A stretch of DNA of 25,520 nt from Rickettsiales bacterium (lineage in GTDB: Bacteria > Pseudomonadota > Alphaproteobacteria > Rs-D84), in the NCBI GenBank assembly GCA_031267375.1, contig JAIRZE010000020.1:1-25520 (forward strand), in the 5' to 3' direction. The position numbers and the translations under genes are program-made. The notes beneath the pieces are model-generated. The model saw only the letters and a list, made by a program, of their open reading frames with translations, was not told the DNA's origin and did no database searches. How positions within the stretch are numbered: position 1 is the stretch's first letter; each line of letters begins with the position of its first letter. Below are positions 6,097-18,166 of the stretch, piece by piece.

Positions 6097-6432
6097 TTAT
6101 GCAGCCTTGGCAACGCGGGCGTTTGATTCGCCGGACTCTGTATCCAGAATCTTTTTAGCCTCTGCAAAAACCATAGTCTTTACCGACAGCGCCAATGCCG
6201 CCGTATCCAGACTTTCCGCCGCCACATCAAAATTATCAGTGCGGATTTGCAAAGAAACATACGCTCCGATTAACGAAGTCCGCGGCAAATCTTCTATGCT
6301 GCGCGGCGCGTTGTTGTTTCCGATATGCAGCTCTTCGGCCAAGGATACAATCTGGCGGTCGCCGTTAACCCAAACGGTTGCGGCCAGGACTTTATCCAGC
6401 GCGGCCATTATTTGTTTTATATTGTTCTGCAC
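6097..6432 (-). CDS. Hypothetical protein, 111 residues
   Basis: I do not recognise the family. The product is a soluble, mostly helical-looking chain without signal peptide or membrane segment. It contains VWVNGDRQIVSLAEELHIG near residues 20-38 and an Ala-rich C-terminus. The track start is a GTG at 6430-6432 with a G-rich AGGGGGAAGG just ahead. The next in-frame ATG (6408) has no ribosome site. It is supported as a real gene by its own promoter-like sequence (6523-6552), a terminator and clear separation from other genes. It is surrounded by repeats on both sides. Confidence 0.6.
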   Translation of the reverse strand: MQNNIKQIMAALDKVLAATVWVNGDRQIVSLAEELHIGNNNAPRSIEDLPRTSLIGAYVSLQIRTDNFDVAAESLDTAALALSVKTMVFAEAKKILDTESGESNARVAKAA

Positions 6433-6522
6433 CCCTTCCCCCTTTTTGTTATTTGTTTTATCCCCCGGAAAAGATGCGGATTTCTGGGGCTTCCCCGGTT
6501 ATCTACACCTTTGTATATACGA

Positions 6523-6552
6523 ATCATAAAACAAAAACGAATCGGTGGTCAA
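6523..6552 (-). promoter_or_regulatory. Candidate promoter of the 111-residue unknown gene
   Basis: On the minus strand TTGACC (6552-6547) and TATGAT (6528-6523) are 18 bases apart. GATTCG occurs twice in this region (both GANTC, the CcrM methylation target in alphaproteobacteria). The leader to the GTG start is about 85 bases. From here to 6686 the AT-rich stretch holds a TTGACA (6627-6632) on the plus strand but no gene. Confidence 0.4.
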
Positions 6553-6686
6553 GCGAAAAAAACAAAAAAATAAATTATTTTAATTTTTGGCGGAAAACCG
6601 GGAAAAAAACGAATCGGAAATTAAATTTGACAAATATGAAGAAAAGTTATATGCGAAATTCTGTTATACCCTTGTATTGACATAAC

Positions 6687-6909
6687 CTCGGTGGCACACC
6701 TGCCCCCGCTTGCGGGGGCGGGATAGGGTTGGCTTACGAGTCTCGCCGTAGCGAAGCGAAGGCGGACGAGTTAGCAACCCTTGGGTGGGGGCTTCATTTG
6801 GGATAACTAAAAATATAAATAGACTCCCCGGGTAAGCCCCCACCCAAGATTCCGTAAGCGACAAGTCGCTAACGGAATCTATCCCGCCCCCATAAATGGG
6901 GGCAGGTGT
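6687..6909. repeat. Repeat element A, copy 1 (223 bases, cloverleaf-like)
   Basis: The element starts CTCGGTGGCACACCTGCCCC and ends GGGGGCAGGTGT. Stems in order: CACCT with AGGTG at the ends; terminal hairpins CCCCCGC-TT-GCGGGGG and GCCCCC-ATAAAT-GGGGGC; GGGATAG with CTATCCC; a variable left hairpin; the long central stem CTTGGGTGGGGGCTT with AAGCCCCCACCCAAG; and the right hairpin GATTCCGTAAGCGAC-AAG-TCGCTAACGGAATC. Copy 2 lies at 15995-16194. From the central stem to the right end the two copies are the same over about 85 bases, while the left hairpin differs completely. No transposase is encoded, which fits a MITE. Confidence 0.85.
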
Positions 6910-6945
6910 CGCGACTTCGTCGCGTGCAATCCGCAAAACGGATTG
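6910..6945. repeat. Two small hairpins between element A and the rpoC palindrome
   Basis: CGCGAC-TTC-GTCGCG (about 6910-6924) and GCAATCCG-CAAAA-CGGATTGC (about 6926-6946) lie back to back. They continue the stack of structured RNA that would follow the rpoC transcript. No gene is present. Confidence 0.6.
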
Positions 6946-7005
6946 CAATTGCTGGATATATAAAAAACGCCGCGTAAGCGGCGTTTTTTATATATCCAGC
7001 AATTG
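6946..7005. terminator. rpoC terminator inside a 28-bp perfect palindrome
   Basis: Bases 6946-6973 are perfectly complementary to 6978-7005, with loop GTAA. The inner part, AAAAAACGCCGC and GCGGCGTTTTTT, is a bidirectional Rho-independent terminator. The outer part consists of the last rpoC codons (LLDI and stop) and their mirror image downstream. The rpoC TAA (6990-6988) is inside the stem. Confidence 0.9.
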
Positions 7006-10000
7006 CTGATTTGCTGTCCCTTCGCGGGCGATCTTTTCCGCCAGCTCTTCCTCGTGCGCGATTTCACGAACTCTGCGGACATACGCGCCGGTTCCAATCG
7101 GTATCAGACGACCAACAATCAAGTTCTCGTTAATTCCGGCCAGTTTATCCGTAGAACCCGCTATCGCTGCATCAACCAAGACTTTCGTAGTCTGTTGGAA
7201 CGACGCATTGGATATGAAAGAGCGGCTGGTCAATGACGCGCGCGTCAATCCGACCAAGACCTGCGATGCCTCGGCCACGCGGCCGCCGTCTTTTGCAATC
7301 TGCGCGTTTTCTTCTTCAAAATCAACGCGATCAACCACTTGCCCCATCAGGAAGCTGGTATCGCCCGGATTTTGAATTTCCACGCGGCGCGTCATTTCGC
7401 GGATCAAGGTTTCAATATGCTTGTTGTTTATGGTCACGCCTTGCAAGCGGTAAACTTGCTGTATGGCATCCACCATAAATGTAGCCAGCGCTTTCTGTCC
7501 CAATATACGCAATATGTCTTGCGGCACCGGATCGCCGTCTATCAGCTTTTCAGCCTTTTTCACGACATCGCCGCTGCGCACCAACAGGTTTGTCCCCTTT
7601 GGCACCGCGTATTCAACCGGGGCAGAGCCGTCTTCCGGTTCTATCCGAATGATGATTTTTGATTTGGAATCTTCCAGTTCAACGGTTCCGTCAATTTCCG
7701 CCAGCAATGCCGGATTTTGCGGACGGCGAACTTCCAGCAATTCATTAACGCGCGGCAATCCGCCGGTAATGTCGCCAGTCTTTTTCGTCTGAACCGGAAT
7801 GCGAGCCAGAATATCCCCCGCATTGACCGTCTGACCGTTGGAAACATTCAGAACGGAATAAATCGGCAGCAAGTATTCGGCGATTTTCTTTCCGCCCAAG
7901 TTTATGACTTCGCCCTTTTCATCAGTCAGCACAATCGCTGGCTTTAATGCCTTTTTAGTAGTGCTTTTCCAGTTTATAACCTTGCGGGATACAATGCCGG
8001 TCATAGCATCCATTTCTTCGGCGTATGACATATTTTCAACCAAGTCATTGAACGCGACGATTCCGCCTTTTTCCGCTATGATAGTATTGGAATACGGATC
8101 CCATTCAGCAACTTTGGCGCCTTTTTCAACACTATCGCCGTCATTGACGATCAGCATTGCGGAATACGGCAGCTTTTGGCTGAATTGCTCTTTTCCTTTT
8201 TTATCAACGATCGCGATTTCTCCGTTGCGCGATAATACCACCACTCGGCCGACAGAATTCTTAATCGTGCGCACCCCGGTCAGTTTGATAGTTCCTGCAA
8301 CCGGCGTTTCAATAAAGTGATTTTCAGCGCCGCCGGATGCGATTCCGCCCACGTGGAAAGTACGAAGCGTCAGCTGAGTTCCGGGTTCGCCAATAGACTG
8401 TCCAGCGACAACGCCGACGGCTTCGCCTACGTGAACCAGCGCGCTGCGCGACAAGTCCATACCATAGCACTTTGCGCACAATCCGTCAGACTGACAGGTC
8501 AACACGCTGCGGACATCAACAGACGGCAGGCCGGAACTGTTGATTTGCTTTGCCGCGTCTTTGGTAATCAATTCGCCGGCTGCAACAATGACTTCGTTTG
8601 AAATCGGATGAACTATGTCGTGCGCCGCGGTGCGTCCCAAGACCAAGTCGCCCAGCGCAACGGACAAAGTGCTGCCCTGATAAACCGGTGTCGCGGTGAT
8701 AAATTCGTGCGTGCCGCAATCGTGTTCGGTAATAACGGTATTCTGCGCCAATTCAACCAAGCGGCGGGTAAGATATCCCGCGTCCGCGGTTTTAAGCGCC
8801 GTATCGGCCAAACCTTTGCGCGCGCCGTGGGTGGATGTAAAGTATTCCGACATAGTCAAACCTTCCTTAAAGTTTGAAATAATCGGAACCTCTATAATAC
8901 TTCCGTCCGGCTTCATCATCATACCGCGCATACCGGCGACCTGCTGAATCTGGGTCTTGGATCCGCGGGCCTTGGAAAGCGCCATCATATGTATGGAATT
9001 CCAGTTGTCCCCCGTTGTTTTGCCCAGCGACGCATATGCCAAATCGCCCAATTTGTCGGTTATTTTCTGCCACATATCAATCAGTCTGTTGTGGCGTTCG
9101 CCGTGTGAAATCAAACCGTTTTGATATTGATCTTCTATTTCGGCGGCTTTCTTTTCTGCGTCCGCGATAATCTGCTGTTTTTCCGCCGGAATGACAATGT
9201 CGTCAAATCCGATTGAAATTCCAGAGCGCGCAGCCTGTTCAAAACCGGTGTTTTTCAAGTTGTCCGCCAGCAGAATCATTTCCTTGTCGCCGCATTTTTC
9301 ATATACGGTCGCAAGCAATGCTCTGATTTTTTCCACAGGCATAACCTGGTTTACCAAATCAAAAGATACGCTTTCGCATTTTGGCAGTAATTCACCCAAT
9401 ATCATACGGCCCGCGGTGGTCTTGAACAATTTTCCGTTAAAGCGCGCAACGATCGGCGTATGCAATGTAATCGCTTTGTTTTCCAAAGCCATACGAATTT
9501 CGTCCATAGTTCCGAAACGCGGCGATTTGTCTGAATGTTCTCCATCCATCAATGACAGGTAATAGATGCCCAGAACCATATCTTGGGACGGAACGATCAT
9601 AGGTTCGCCGTTCGCCGGAGACAAAACATTGTTAGACGCCAACATCAGGGTGCGGGCTTCCAATTGCGCTTCCAAGGAAATCGGCACGTGAACAGACATC
9701 TGGTCGCCGTCAAAGTCCGCATTGAATCCTTTGCAGACCAGCGGATGCAGGCGGATCGCCTTTCCTTCTATCAAAACCGGTTCAAACGCCAAAAAGCCCA
9801 AGCGGTGCAAAGTCGGCGCGCGGTTCAGCAACACCGGATGCTCGTGAATTACATCTTCCAAAATTTCCCAAACTATGTCTTCGCCGTTTTCAACCATTTT
9901 GCGGGCGGTTTTCAAAGTATTGGCATAGTCGCCGGCCAACAAGCGCGCGAATACGAACGGCTTGAATAATTCAAGCGCCATAGATTGCGGCAAGCCAACC

Positions 10001-11097
10001 TGGTGCAGTTTCAAAGTCGGGCCCGACACGATAACGCTGCGGCCGGAATAGTCCACGCGCTTTCCAAGCATATTCATACGAAAACGGCCGGATTTTCCGC
10101 GCAATGAATCAGACAATGATTTCAGCGGGCGGCGGTTTTGTGAAACCATAGGCCGCTGCTTGTGCCCGTTGTCAAACAATGAATCCACCGCTTCCTGCAA
10201 CATACGTTTTTCGTTGCGGATGATGATTTCCGGCGCGTGCAGGTCTATCAGTTTTTTCAAACGATTGTTGCGGATGATAACGCGGCGATATAAATCGTTC
10301 AGGTCAGATGCCGCCACGTGGCCGGCGTCCAGCGTAACCAGCGGGCGCATATCCGGCGGAATAACCGGCAAAACATCCGGCAGCATCCAGGCGGGTTCCG
10401 TCTTGGATTCCATAAGCGCTTCCACCAGTTTCAGGTGCTTTATGATTCCTTTGCGCTTTGCCTCGCTCTTGGTTTCGGCCAATTCCGCGCGCAAGCGGGT
10501 GCGATCGTCGCCCATATCCATATTCGCGATAACATTGCGGATTCCTTCGGCGCCGATTCCGACGTGGAACGCGTCCGCGCCGAATTCAATCAAAGCCGCC
10601 TGATATTCGTCATCGGAAATAACATCATAAAGTTTCAGATTGGTCAGTCCAGGTTCCGTCACAATATACGCGTCATAGTAAATGACCTGTTCCAGTTTTT
10701 TCTGGGGCAAGTTGTTCAAAAGAGTTGCAATTTTTCCTTCGCGCAGGAACCAGGTATGAGAAACCGGAGTCGCCAGCTTTATATGGCCCATACGCTCGCG
10801 CCGGACGGATGAAGATCCGACCTCTACGCCGCAACGCTCGCAAACGACGCCGCGAAACTTGATGCGCTTGTACTTTCCGCACGCGCATTCATAGTCTTTG
10901 ACGGGACCGAAAATCTGCTGGCAGAATAATCCGTCGGCCTCTGGCTTCAAGGAATGATAGTTGATGGTTTCCGGCTTTTTAACTTCTCCGTGGGACCAGG
11001 ATAAGATTTCTTCCGGCGACGCGATGGAAATGCGCAAAGCGTCAAAGTTTTCTTTTGTTTCAATCTGACCGAAAATTTTCTGCAACATATTTGTCAT
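6988..11097 (-). CDS. rpoC: RNA polymerase beta' subunit
   Basis: The 1369-residue largest subunit of core RNA polymerase (E. coli 1407). Zinc site 1 is Cys71, Cys73, Cys86, Cys89. The catalytic Mg site NADFDGDQ starts at residue 459. The second zinc site uses CGTHE near 795 and a C-x6-C-x2-C cluster near 867-877. The bridge/trigger region around GEPGTQLTLRTFHVGG is normal. The start is supported by AAGGA at 7 bases. It lies 77 bases downstream of rpoB in the same transcript, separated by a 7-base array. No rpsL-rpsG-fusA-tuf follows; the gene ends in a terminator palindrome and repeats, so the usual str operon link is broken here. Confidence 0.98.
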   Translation of the reverse strand: MTNMLQKIFGQIETKENFDALRISIASPEEILSWSHGEVKKPETINYHSLKPEADGLFCQQIFGPVKDYECACGKYKRIKFRGVVCERCGVEVGSSSVRRERMGHIKLATPVSHTWFLREGKIATLLNNLPQKKLEQVIYYDAYIVTEPGLTNLKLYDVISDDEYQAALIEFGADAFHVGIGAEGIRNVIANMDMGDDRTRLRAELAETKSEAKRKGIIKHLKLVEALMESKTEPAWMLPDVLPVIPPDMRPLVTLDAGHVAASDLNDLYRRVIIRNNRLKKLIDLHAPEIIIRNEKRMLQEAVDSLFDNGHKQRPMVSQNRRPLKSLSDSLRGKSGRFRMNMLGKRVDYSGRSVIVSGPTLKLHQVGLPQSMALELFKPFVFARLLAGDYANTLKTARKMVENGEDIVWEILEDVIHEHPVLLNRAPTLHRLGFLAFEPVLIEGKAIRLHPLVCKGFNADFDGDQMSVHVPISLEAQLEARTLMLASNNVLSPANGEPMIVPSQDMVLGIYYLSLMDGEHSDKSPRFGTMDEIRMALENKAITLHTPIVARFNGKLFKTTAGRMILGELLPKCESVSFDLVNQVMPVEKIRALLATVYEKCGDKEMILLADNLKNTGFEQAARSGISIGFDDIVIPAEKQQIIADAEKKAAEIEDQYQNGLISHGERHNRLIDMWQKITDKLGDLAYASLGKTTGDNWNSIHMMALSKARGSKTQIQQVAGMRGMMMKPDGSIIEVPIISNFKEGLTMSEYFTSTHGARKGLADTALKTADAGYLTRRLVELAQNTVITEHDCGTHEFITATPVYQGSTLSVALGDLVLGRTAAHDIVHPISNEVIVAAGELITKDAAKQINSSGLPSVDVRSVLTCQSDGLCAKCYGMDLSRSALVHVGEAVGVVAGQSIGEPGTQLTLRTFHVGGIASGGAENHFIETPVAGTIKLTGVRTIKNSVGRVVVLSRNGEIAIVDKKGKEQFSQKLPYSAMLIVNDGDSVEKGAKVAEWDPYSNTIIAEKGGIVAFNDLVENMSYAEEMDAMTGIVSRKVINWKSTTKKALKPAIVLTDEKGEVINLGGKKIAEYLLPIYSVLNVSNGQTVNAGDILARIPVQTKKTGDITGGLPRVNELLEVRRPQNPALLAEIDGTVELEDSKSKIIIRIEPEDGSAPVEYAVPKGTNLLVRSGDVVKKAEKLIDGDPVPQDILRILGQKALATFMVDAIQQVYRLQGVTINNKHIETLIREMTRRVEIQNPGDTSFLMGQVVDRVDFEEENAQIAKDGGRVAEASQVLVGLTRASLTSRSFISNASFQQTTKVLVDAAIAGSTDKLAGINENLIVGRLIPIGTGAYVRRVREIAHEEELAEKIAREGTANQQLLDI

Positions 11098-11112
11098 TCG
11101 TGATTCCTTTTA

Positions 11113-11174
11113 TTTAAGATTTAATATTTACGGATTCAAGATTTAACAAACCTTAAATCCACAAATCTTAAATT

Positions 11175-11176
<2 letters not shown>
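11113..11176. repeat. 7-base array pair between rpoB and rpoC
   Basis: Words starting at 11113 (TTTAAGA, TTTAATA, TTTACGG, then ATTCAAG, ATTTAAC) and at 11148 (AAACCTT, AAATCCA, AAATCTT, AAATTTT) are partly inverse to each other. The TTTAAGA and AAATCTT sets can pair. The array reaches the rpoB stop codon (11177-11175) and fills the 77-base spacer to within 15 bases of rpoC. Confidence 0.65.
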
Positions 11177-15311
<4,135 letters not shown>

Positions 15312-15328
15312 TCGTGTGCTCCTTGGTC

Positions 15329-15363
15329 GCAATTAGTAATTAGCAATCAGTGATTAGTAATCA
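15329..15363. repeat. 7-base array upstream of rpoB (GYAATYA type)
   Basis: Words GCAATTA, GTAATTA, GCAATCA, GTGATTA, GTAATCA follow one another in register, directly upstream of the rpoB ribosome site. There is no inverted partner array nearby. Confidence 0.75.
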
Positions 15364-15379
15364 GTTGTGTGGATAAATG

Positions 15380-15525
15380 TAATCCGCTGAATTTTTTATT
15401 TTGCGTTCCGCAAAGCGGATAAGCAAAATTTAATAAAAAATTCATAAACTGGTTATATTTCTGATTCCTAAACTTTTGATAAACAATTCAAGAATTGTGA
15501 TTTCAATTCTGAAATTGTCTTGTTT
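15380..15525. repeat. AT-rich inverted repeats in the rpoB leader
   Basis: GAATTTTTTATTTTGC (near 15390) can pair with GCAAAATTTAATAAAAAATT (near 15425) around a CCGCAAAGCGG centre. Smaller palindromes ACAATTC-AA-GAATTGT and GATTTCAATTCTGAAATTGT follow (about 15483-15522). No ORF is present. If transcribed with rpoB they would form a structured leader. Confidence 0.55.
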
Positions 15526-15541
15526 TTTACCTAAATATAAA

Positions 15542-15705
15542 CGATTTACGAAGTAAATCGTCATCCCGGCGAAGGCCGGGATCCACTGCGCCGCAGGCTT
15601 TAACGCGAAGCGTATTGTCGCAAATGTTTTCGCTGACGCGAAAATTAAAGCCTGCGGCGCAGTGGATCCCGACCTTCGTCGGGATGACGCCGCGGTCCGC
15701 GGCGT
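15542..15705. repeat. Large inverted-repeat element (CGTCATCCCGG type)
   Basis: Arms 15559-15603 and 15645-15689 (45 bases) are complementary except for two positions. The mismatched positions fall in a local hairpin (CCCGGC-GAA-GGCCGGG on the left, CCCGAC against GTCGGG on the right), where each arm keeps its own pairing. The element is flanked by CGATTTAC-GAA-GTAAATCG (15542-15560) and CGCCGCGG-TC-CGCGGCG (15689-15704). CGTCATCCCGGCGAAGGCCG-type sequences are widespread dispersed repeats in Proteobacteria. Confidence 0.85.
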
Positions 15706-15742
15706 TTAAGTAAAGCCCCAATTAATTATGGGACAAACCTTA

Positions 15743-15976
15743 TTAAATCTCTTTCCCGAACAATATTTTGCAAGCCAGAACAAATCTGTTTTGCTGTTGC
15801 AATCCCAGAACCTTTCTCATTTCAGCAACATTCTTTGACAGAATATCATACTGCTCTATGAATTTTTCATAATAGTTCAGATTTGCCGCCGAATTCATAA
15901 CAGACATAGCCGACGCATTCTTTGCCATCAGCTGATCAAGCTTTGCTTTATCTTGTTCTTTAAGTTGGGTTTGCAT
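15743..15976 (-). CDS. Hypothetical small protein, 77 residues, between rplL and rpoB
   Basis: I do not recognise a family. The product is highly helical and charged with Gln-rich stretches (MQTQLKEQDKAKLDQLMAKN, LGLQQQNRFVLACKILFGKEI) and looks like a coiled coil with a hydrophobic C-terminal helix. It has no signal peptide. TAGGTC lies about 9 bases ahead of the ATG, a weak ribosome site. Its place inside the ribosomal protein/RNA polymerase transcript, with element A copy 2 upstream and the large inverted repeat downstream, is unusual. It may be an inserted lineage-specific gene. Coding status is likely but unproven. Confidence 0.5.
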   Translation of the reverse strand: MQTQLKEQDKAKLDQLMAKNASAMSVMNSAANLNYYEKFIEQYDILSKNVAEMRKVLGLQQQNRFVLACKILFGKEI

Positions 15977-15994
15977 TTTTTTGACCTATCTAAA

Positions 15995-16194
15995 CTCGGT
16001 GACACACCTGCCCCCGCTTGCGGGGCGGGATAGATTGCCCGGCAACTTGTTGCCGCAGGCAATCTTGGGTGGGGGCTTCATTTGGGAAATATAAAAACTA
16101 TTTTTTTACTCCCAGGGTAAGCCCCCACCCAAGATTCCGTAAGCGACAAGTCGCTAACGGAATCTATCCCGCCCCCATAAATGGGGGCAGGTGT
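15995..16194. repeat. Repeat element A, copy 2 (200 bases, cloverleaf-like)
   Basis: It has the same outline as the copy at 6687-6909: CTCGGTGACACACCTGCCCC start, GGGGGCAGGTGT end, central stem CTTGGGTGGGGGCTT/AAGCCCCCACCCAAG and the identical right hairpin. The left hairpin is a different sequence (GATTGCC...GGCAATC around GGCAACTTGTTGCC), and the loop between the central arms also differs. It lies 19 bases after the rplL stop, between rplL and the small unknown gene. Confidence 0.85.
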
Positions 16195-16213
16195 TTCCGC
16201 CGAACCTGCCTGA

Positions 16214-16579
16214 CTACTTCAATTCTACCTTTGCGCCGGCGGCTTCCAAGCTTGCTTTCAGCTTGTCCGCTTCGTCTTTCGCAAGGGCTTCTTTCACCGC
16301 TTTCGGTGCGGATTCAACCAAGGCTTTCGCCTCGCCCAGGCCCAATCCGGTCGCATCTTTCACCGCTTTGATAACGGCCAGTTTGTTCGCGCCGGCATCA
16401 ACCAAGACGACATCAAATTCGGTCTTTTCTTCTGCCGCAGGACCCGCTGCCGGACCCGCTACCGCAACTGCGGCCGCGGCGGAAACGCCCCAAGTTTCTT
16501 CCAAAGCTTTGGACAATTCAACCGCTTCCAAAACGGTCAATTTGGACAATTCTTCAACAATTTTTTGAATATCTGCCAT
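16214..16579 (-). CDS. rplL: 50S ribosomal protein L7/L12
   Basis: The 121-residue stalk protein. It has the N-terminal dimerisation helix pair (LSKLTVLEAVELSKALEE), an Ala/Gly hinge near 34-50, and the C-terminal factor-binding domain with DVVLVDAGANKLAVIKAVKDATGLGLGEAK and the ending AGAKVELK. This domain recruits translation GTPases. The start is supported by GGAG about 9 bases upstream. It follows rplJ after a spacer holding a 34-bp inverted repeat, so the L10-L12 stoichiometry (one L10 to several L12) may be set by that hairpin; this is inference. Confidence 0.97.
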   Translation of the reverse strand: MADIQKIVEELSKLTVLEAVELSKALEETWGVSAAAAVAVAGPAAGPAAEEKTEFDVVLVDAGANKLAVIKAVKDATGLGLGEAKALVESAPKAVKEALAKDEADKLKASLEAAGAKVELK

Positions 16580-16600
16580 TTTAATTTACTCCGTAAATTT

Positions 16601-16739
16601 AATTAGCAATTAGCAAAGAGCAATTAGCAATTTTTTTATGCCTATGCTTCAAATCTAATCACTTATTTGTTTTCCTATGCAATAAACCAAGAACAACAAC
16701 AATCTAAAATTGCTAATTGCTCTTTGCTAATTGCTAATT
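16601..16739. repeat. Inverted pair of 7-base arrays between rplJ and rplL
   Basis: Bases 16601-16634 are perfectly complementary to 16706-16739 (34 bp). Each arm is made of AATTAGC words with one variant AAAGAGC at the same place. The rplJ stop codon TAG (16736-16734) is part of the right arm's AATTAGC word. The 71-base loop holds no gene. Confidence 0.9.
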
Positions 16740-17210
16740 CTTTTTTCCATATTCTGCGGAAACGCGGGCCAATCTTGACGCAGGCTCTATAAGTATGCGT
16801 GCGATAGTGCCGCGGATTTCCAACATAGACGGAAGTTTTGATAATTGCACAACGCCGTCTGCATTCAGCAGTCCCGCATCCATTTGTCCGCCGACAATCG
16901 TCAGTTTCGGGTGAGTTTCGGCAAATTTTGCCAAAACCTTGGTCACCGCCAAACTGTCAGTCGCGATCGCGACCGCCGTCGGTTTTTTCAGGATTTCAGA
17001 AACGGATTCAAACGAAGTTTCCTTTAATGCCATTTTCATCAGGCGGTTTTTTACGACCTTGAATACGGAAACCAGCCCGGCAAGTTCCTTGCGCAGGCTT
17101 TCGGTTTCTTTCACTGTCAAACCGTGATTTTCAATGACGAAAACGCCGTTCGCCGATTGCAAAGAGTCGTGGATTTTAGATATTAAACCGGATTTTTCAT
17201 CGCGCTTCAT
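16734..17210 (-). CDS. rplJ: 50S ribosomal protein L10
   Basis: The 158-residue stalk-base protein (E. coli 165). It has the conserved NHGLTVKETESLRKEL region, KVVKNRLMKMAL near 51-62 and the KPTAVAIATD block. The C-terminal helix that binds L12 dimers is at the end. GAGGAG lies 7 bases before the ATG. The final residues run into a 7-base array that supplies the stop. A hairpin-rich leader is upstream, which is where L10 usually represses its own mRNA. Confidence 0.96.
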   Translation of the reverse strand: MKRDEKSGLISKIHDSLQSANGVFVIENHGLTVKETESLRKELAGLVSVFKVVKNRLMKMALKETSFESVSEILKKPTAVAIATDSLAVTKVLAKFAETHPKLTIVGGQMDAGLLNADGVVQLSKLPSMLEIRGTIARILIEPASRLARVSAEYGKKN

Positions 17211-17241
17211 CTAAATACTCCTCTTGTGTTTTTTTAACTTT

Positions 17242-17301
17242 CCGCATCGCCTTTCGGCGGCGCGGGGCTCTTTCTTTGTCCCAAAAGAGCAAATCTCTTT
17301 T
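17242..17301 (-). promoter_or_regulatory. Candidate L10 leader structure upstream of rplJ
   Basis: On the minus strand, AAAAGAG and CTCTTTT form a hairpin (17301-17283). Downstream, CCGC...CGCC-GAAA-GGCG...GCGG (17265-17242) forms a second stem interrupted by a 2/2 internal loop. A bent stem upstream of rplJ is the known site for autoregulation by the L10-L12 complex. The match to the published consensus was not tested. Confidence 0.45.
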
Positions 17302-17319
17302 GTCTATGATGGGTATTAA

Positions 17320-17484
17320 GTCATCAGCCATCAGCCCACAGCCCATAGTCAAAAATTAAAAATAATTATAACTATGGACTGATATTAACACACTTTGACT
17401 CCATCAGTCTTGGACAAGAATCTTTTCAGCCATCAGGCTCTCAGCAATAGTCTAATTGACTGACGGCTGTGGGCTGACGGCTTT
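17320..17484. repeat. Imperfect inverted pair of 7-base arrays between rplA and rplJ
   Basis: The left array (17320-17347) has words GTCATCA, GCCATCA, GCCCACA, GCCCATA. The right part (about 17457-17484) has words TGACTGA, CGGCTGT, GGGCTGA, CGGCTTT, inverse to it with one or two mismatches over 18 bases. A third, degraded direct copy lies near 17427-17450. The array ends four bases before the rplA stop. Confidence 0.78.
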
Positions 17485-17487
17485 TAA

Positions 17488-18162
17488 CTATTTCACTTCT
17501 ATTTTTAAGCCCGGGCCCTGGGTGGTGCTGACGCTTGCGCCCAAGATATACTGGCCCTTGCTGGTGGATGGCTTGACCTTTTTCAACTGGTCAATCAATG
17601 CCGTTGCGTTTTCAACCAACTGCGCCGTGGTGAATGACAATTTTCCAACGCCTGCGTGGATAATGCCTTTCTTTTCAGCGCGGTATTCAATCTGTCCCGC
17701 TTTCGCGATCTTGACAGCCTCTGCAACATTGTTTGAAACAGTGCCCAATTTAGGATTCGGCATCAGGCCCTTTGGTCCCAAAACGCGCGCCACTTTGGAC
17801 ATTTTCGGCATCATATCAGGGGTTGCGATAACGCGGTCAAAGTTGATTTCGCCGGCCGCGATTTTATCAATCAGCTCGTCCCCACCGACAACATCGGCGC
17901 CTGCTTTTTTGGCTTCGTCCTGCTTGTCGTTAGTGATAACCGCAACACGGGTCTTTTTTCCAGTGCCGTTCGGCAAAGACAGCATTCCGCGGATATTCTG
18001 ATCGGCCTTGGTAACATCAATTCCCAAACGAATCGCTATTTCCAAAGATTCATCAAACTTCTTGCTGGCAAAGCCGCGCAAAGCCTCTATCGCGTCGCTA
18101 ATCGGATAAACTTTGTTGGTGTCCAATCCGGCCCAAGTCTTGATTCTTTTTGTCGTTTTCAT
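17488..18162 (-). CDS. rplA: 50S ribosomal protein L1
   Basis: The 224-residue protein (E. coli 234) of the L1 stalk, which binds 23S rRNA and helps tRNA leave the E site. Typical segments are RIKTWAGLDTNKVYPISDAIE at the start, RGMLSLPNGTGKKTRVAV, the GPKGLMPNPKLGTV signature and the end LGASVSTTQGPGLKIEVK. It begins four bases after the rplK stop with GGTGGGGGA inside the rplK end as ribosome site, so the two are coupled. Confidence 0.97.
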   Translation of the reverse strand: MKTTKRIKTWAGLDTNKVYPISDAIEALRGFASKKFDESLEIAIRLGIDVTKADQNIRGMLSLPNGTGKKTRVAVITNDKQDEAKKAGADVVGGDELIDKIAAGEINFDRVIATPDMMPKMSKVARVLGPKGLMPNPKLGTVSNNVAEAVKIAKAGQIEYRAEKKGIIHAGVGKLSFTTAQLVENATALIDQLKKVKPSTSKGQYILGASVSTTQGPGLKIEVK

Positions 18163-18166
18163 AATA

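Noticed and set aside
6627..6655. TTGACA with a weak -10 on the plus strand
   Set aside because: The -10 candidates have a poor match or spacing and only repeats lie downstream, so a promoter call is not supported.
6664..6948. 94-residue frame on the minus strand over repeat element A
   Set aside because: It coincides with the palindromic element and its composition simply reflects the hairpins.
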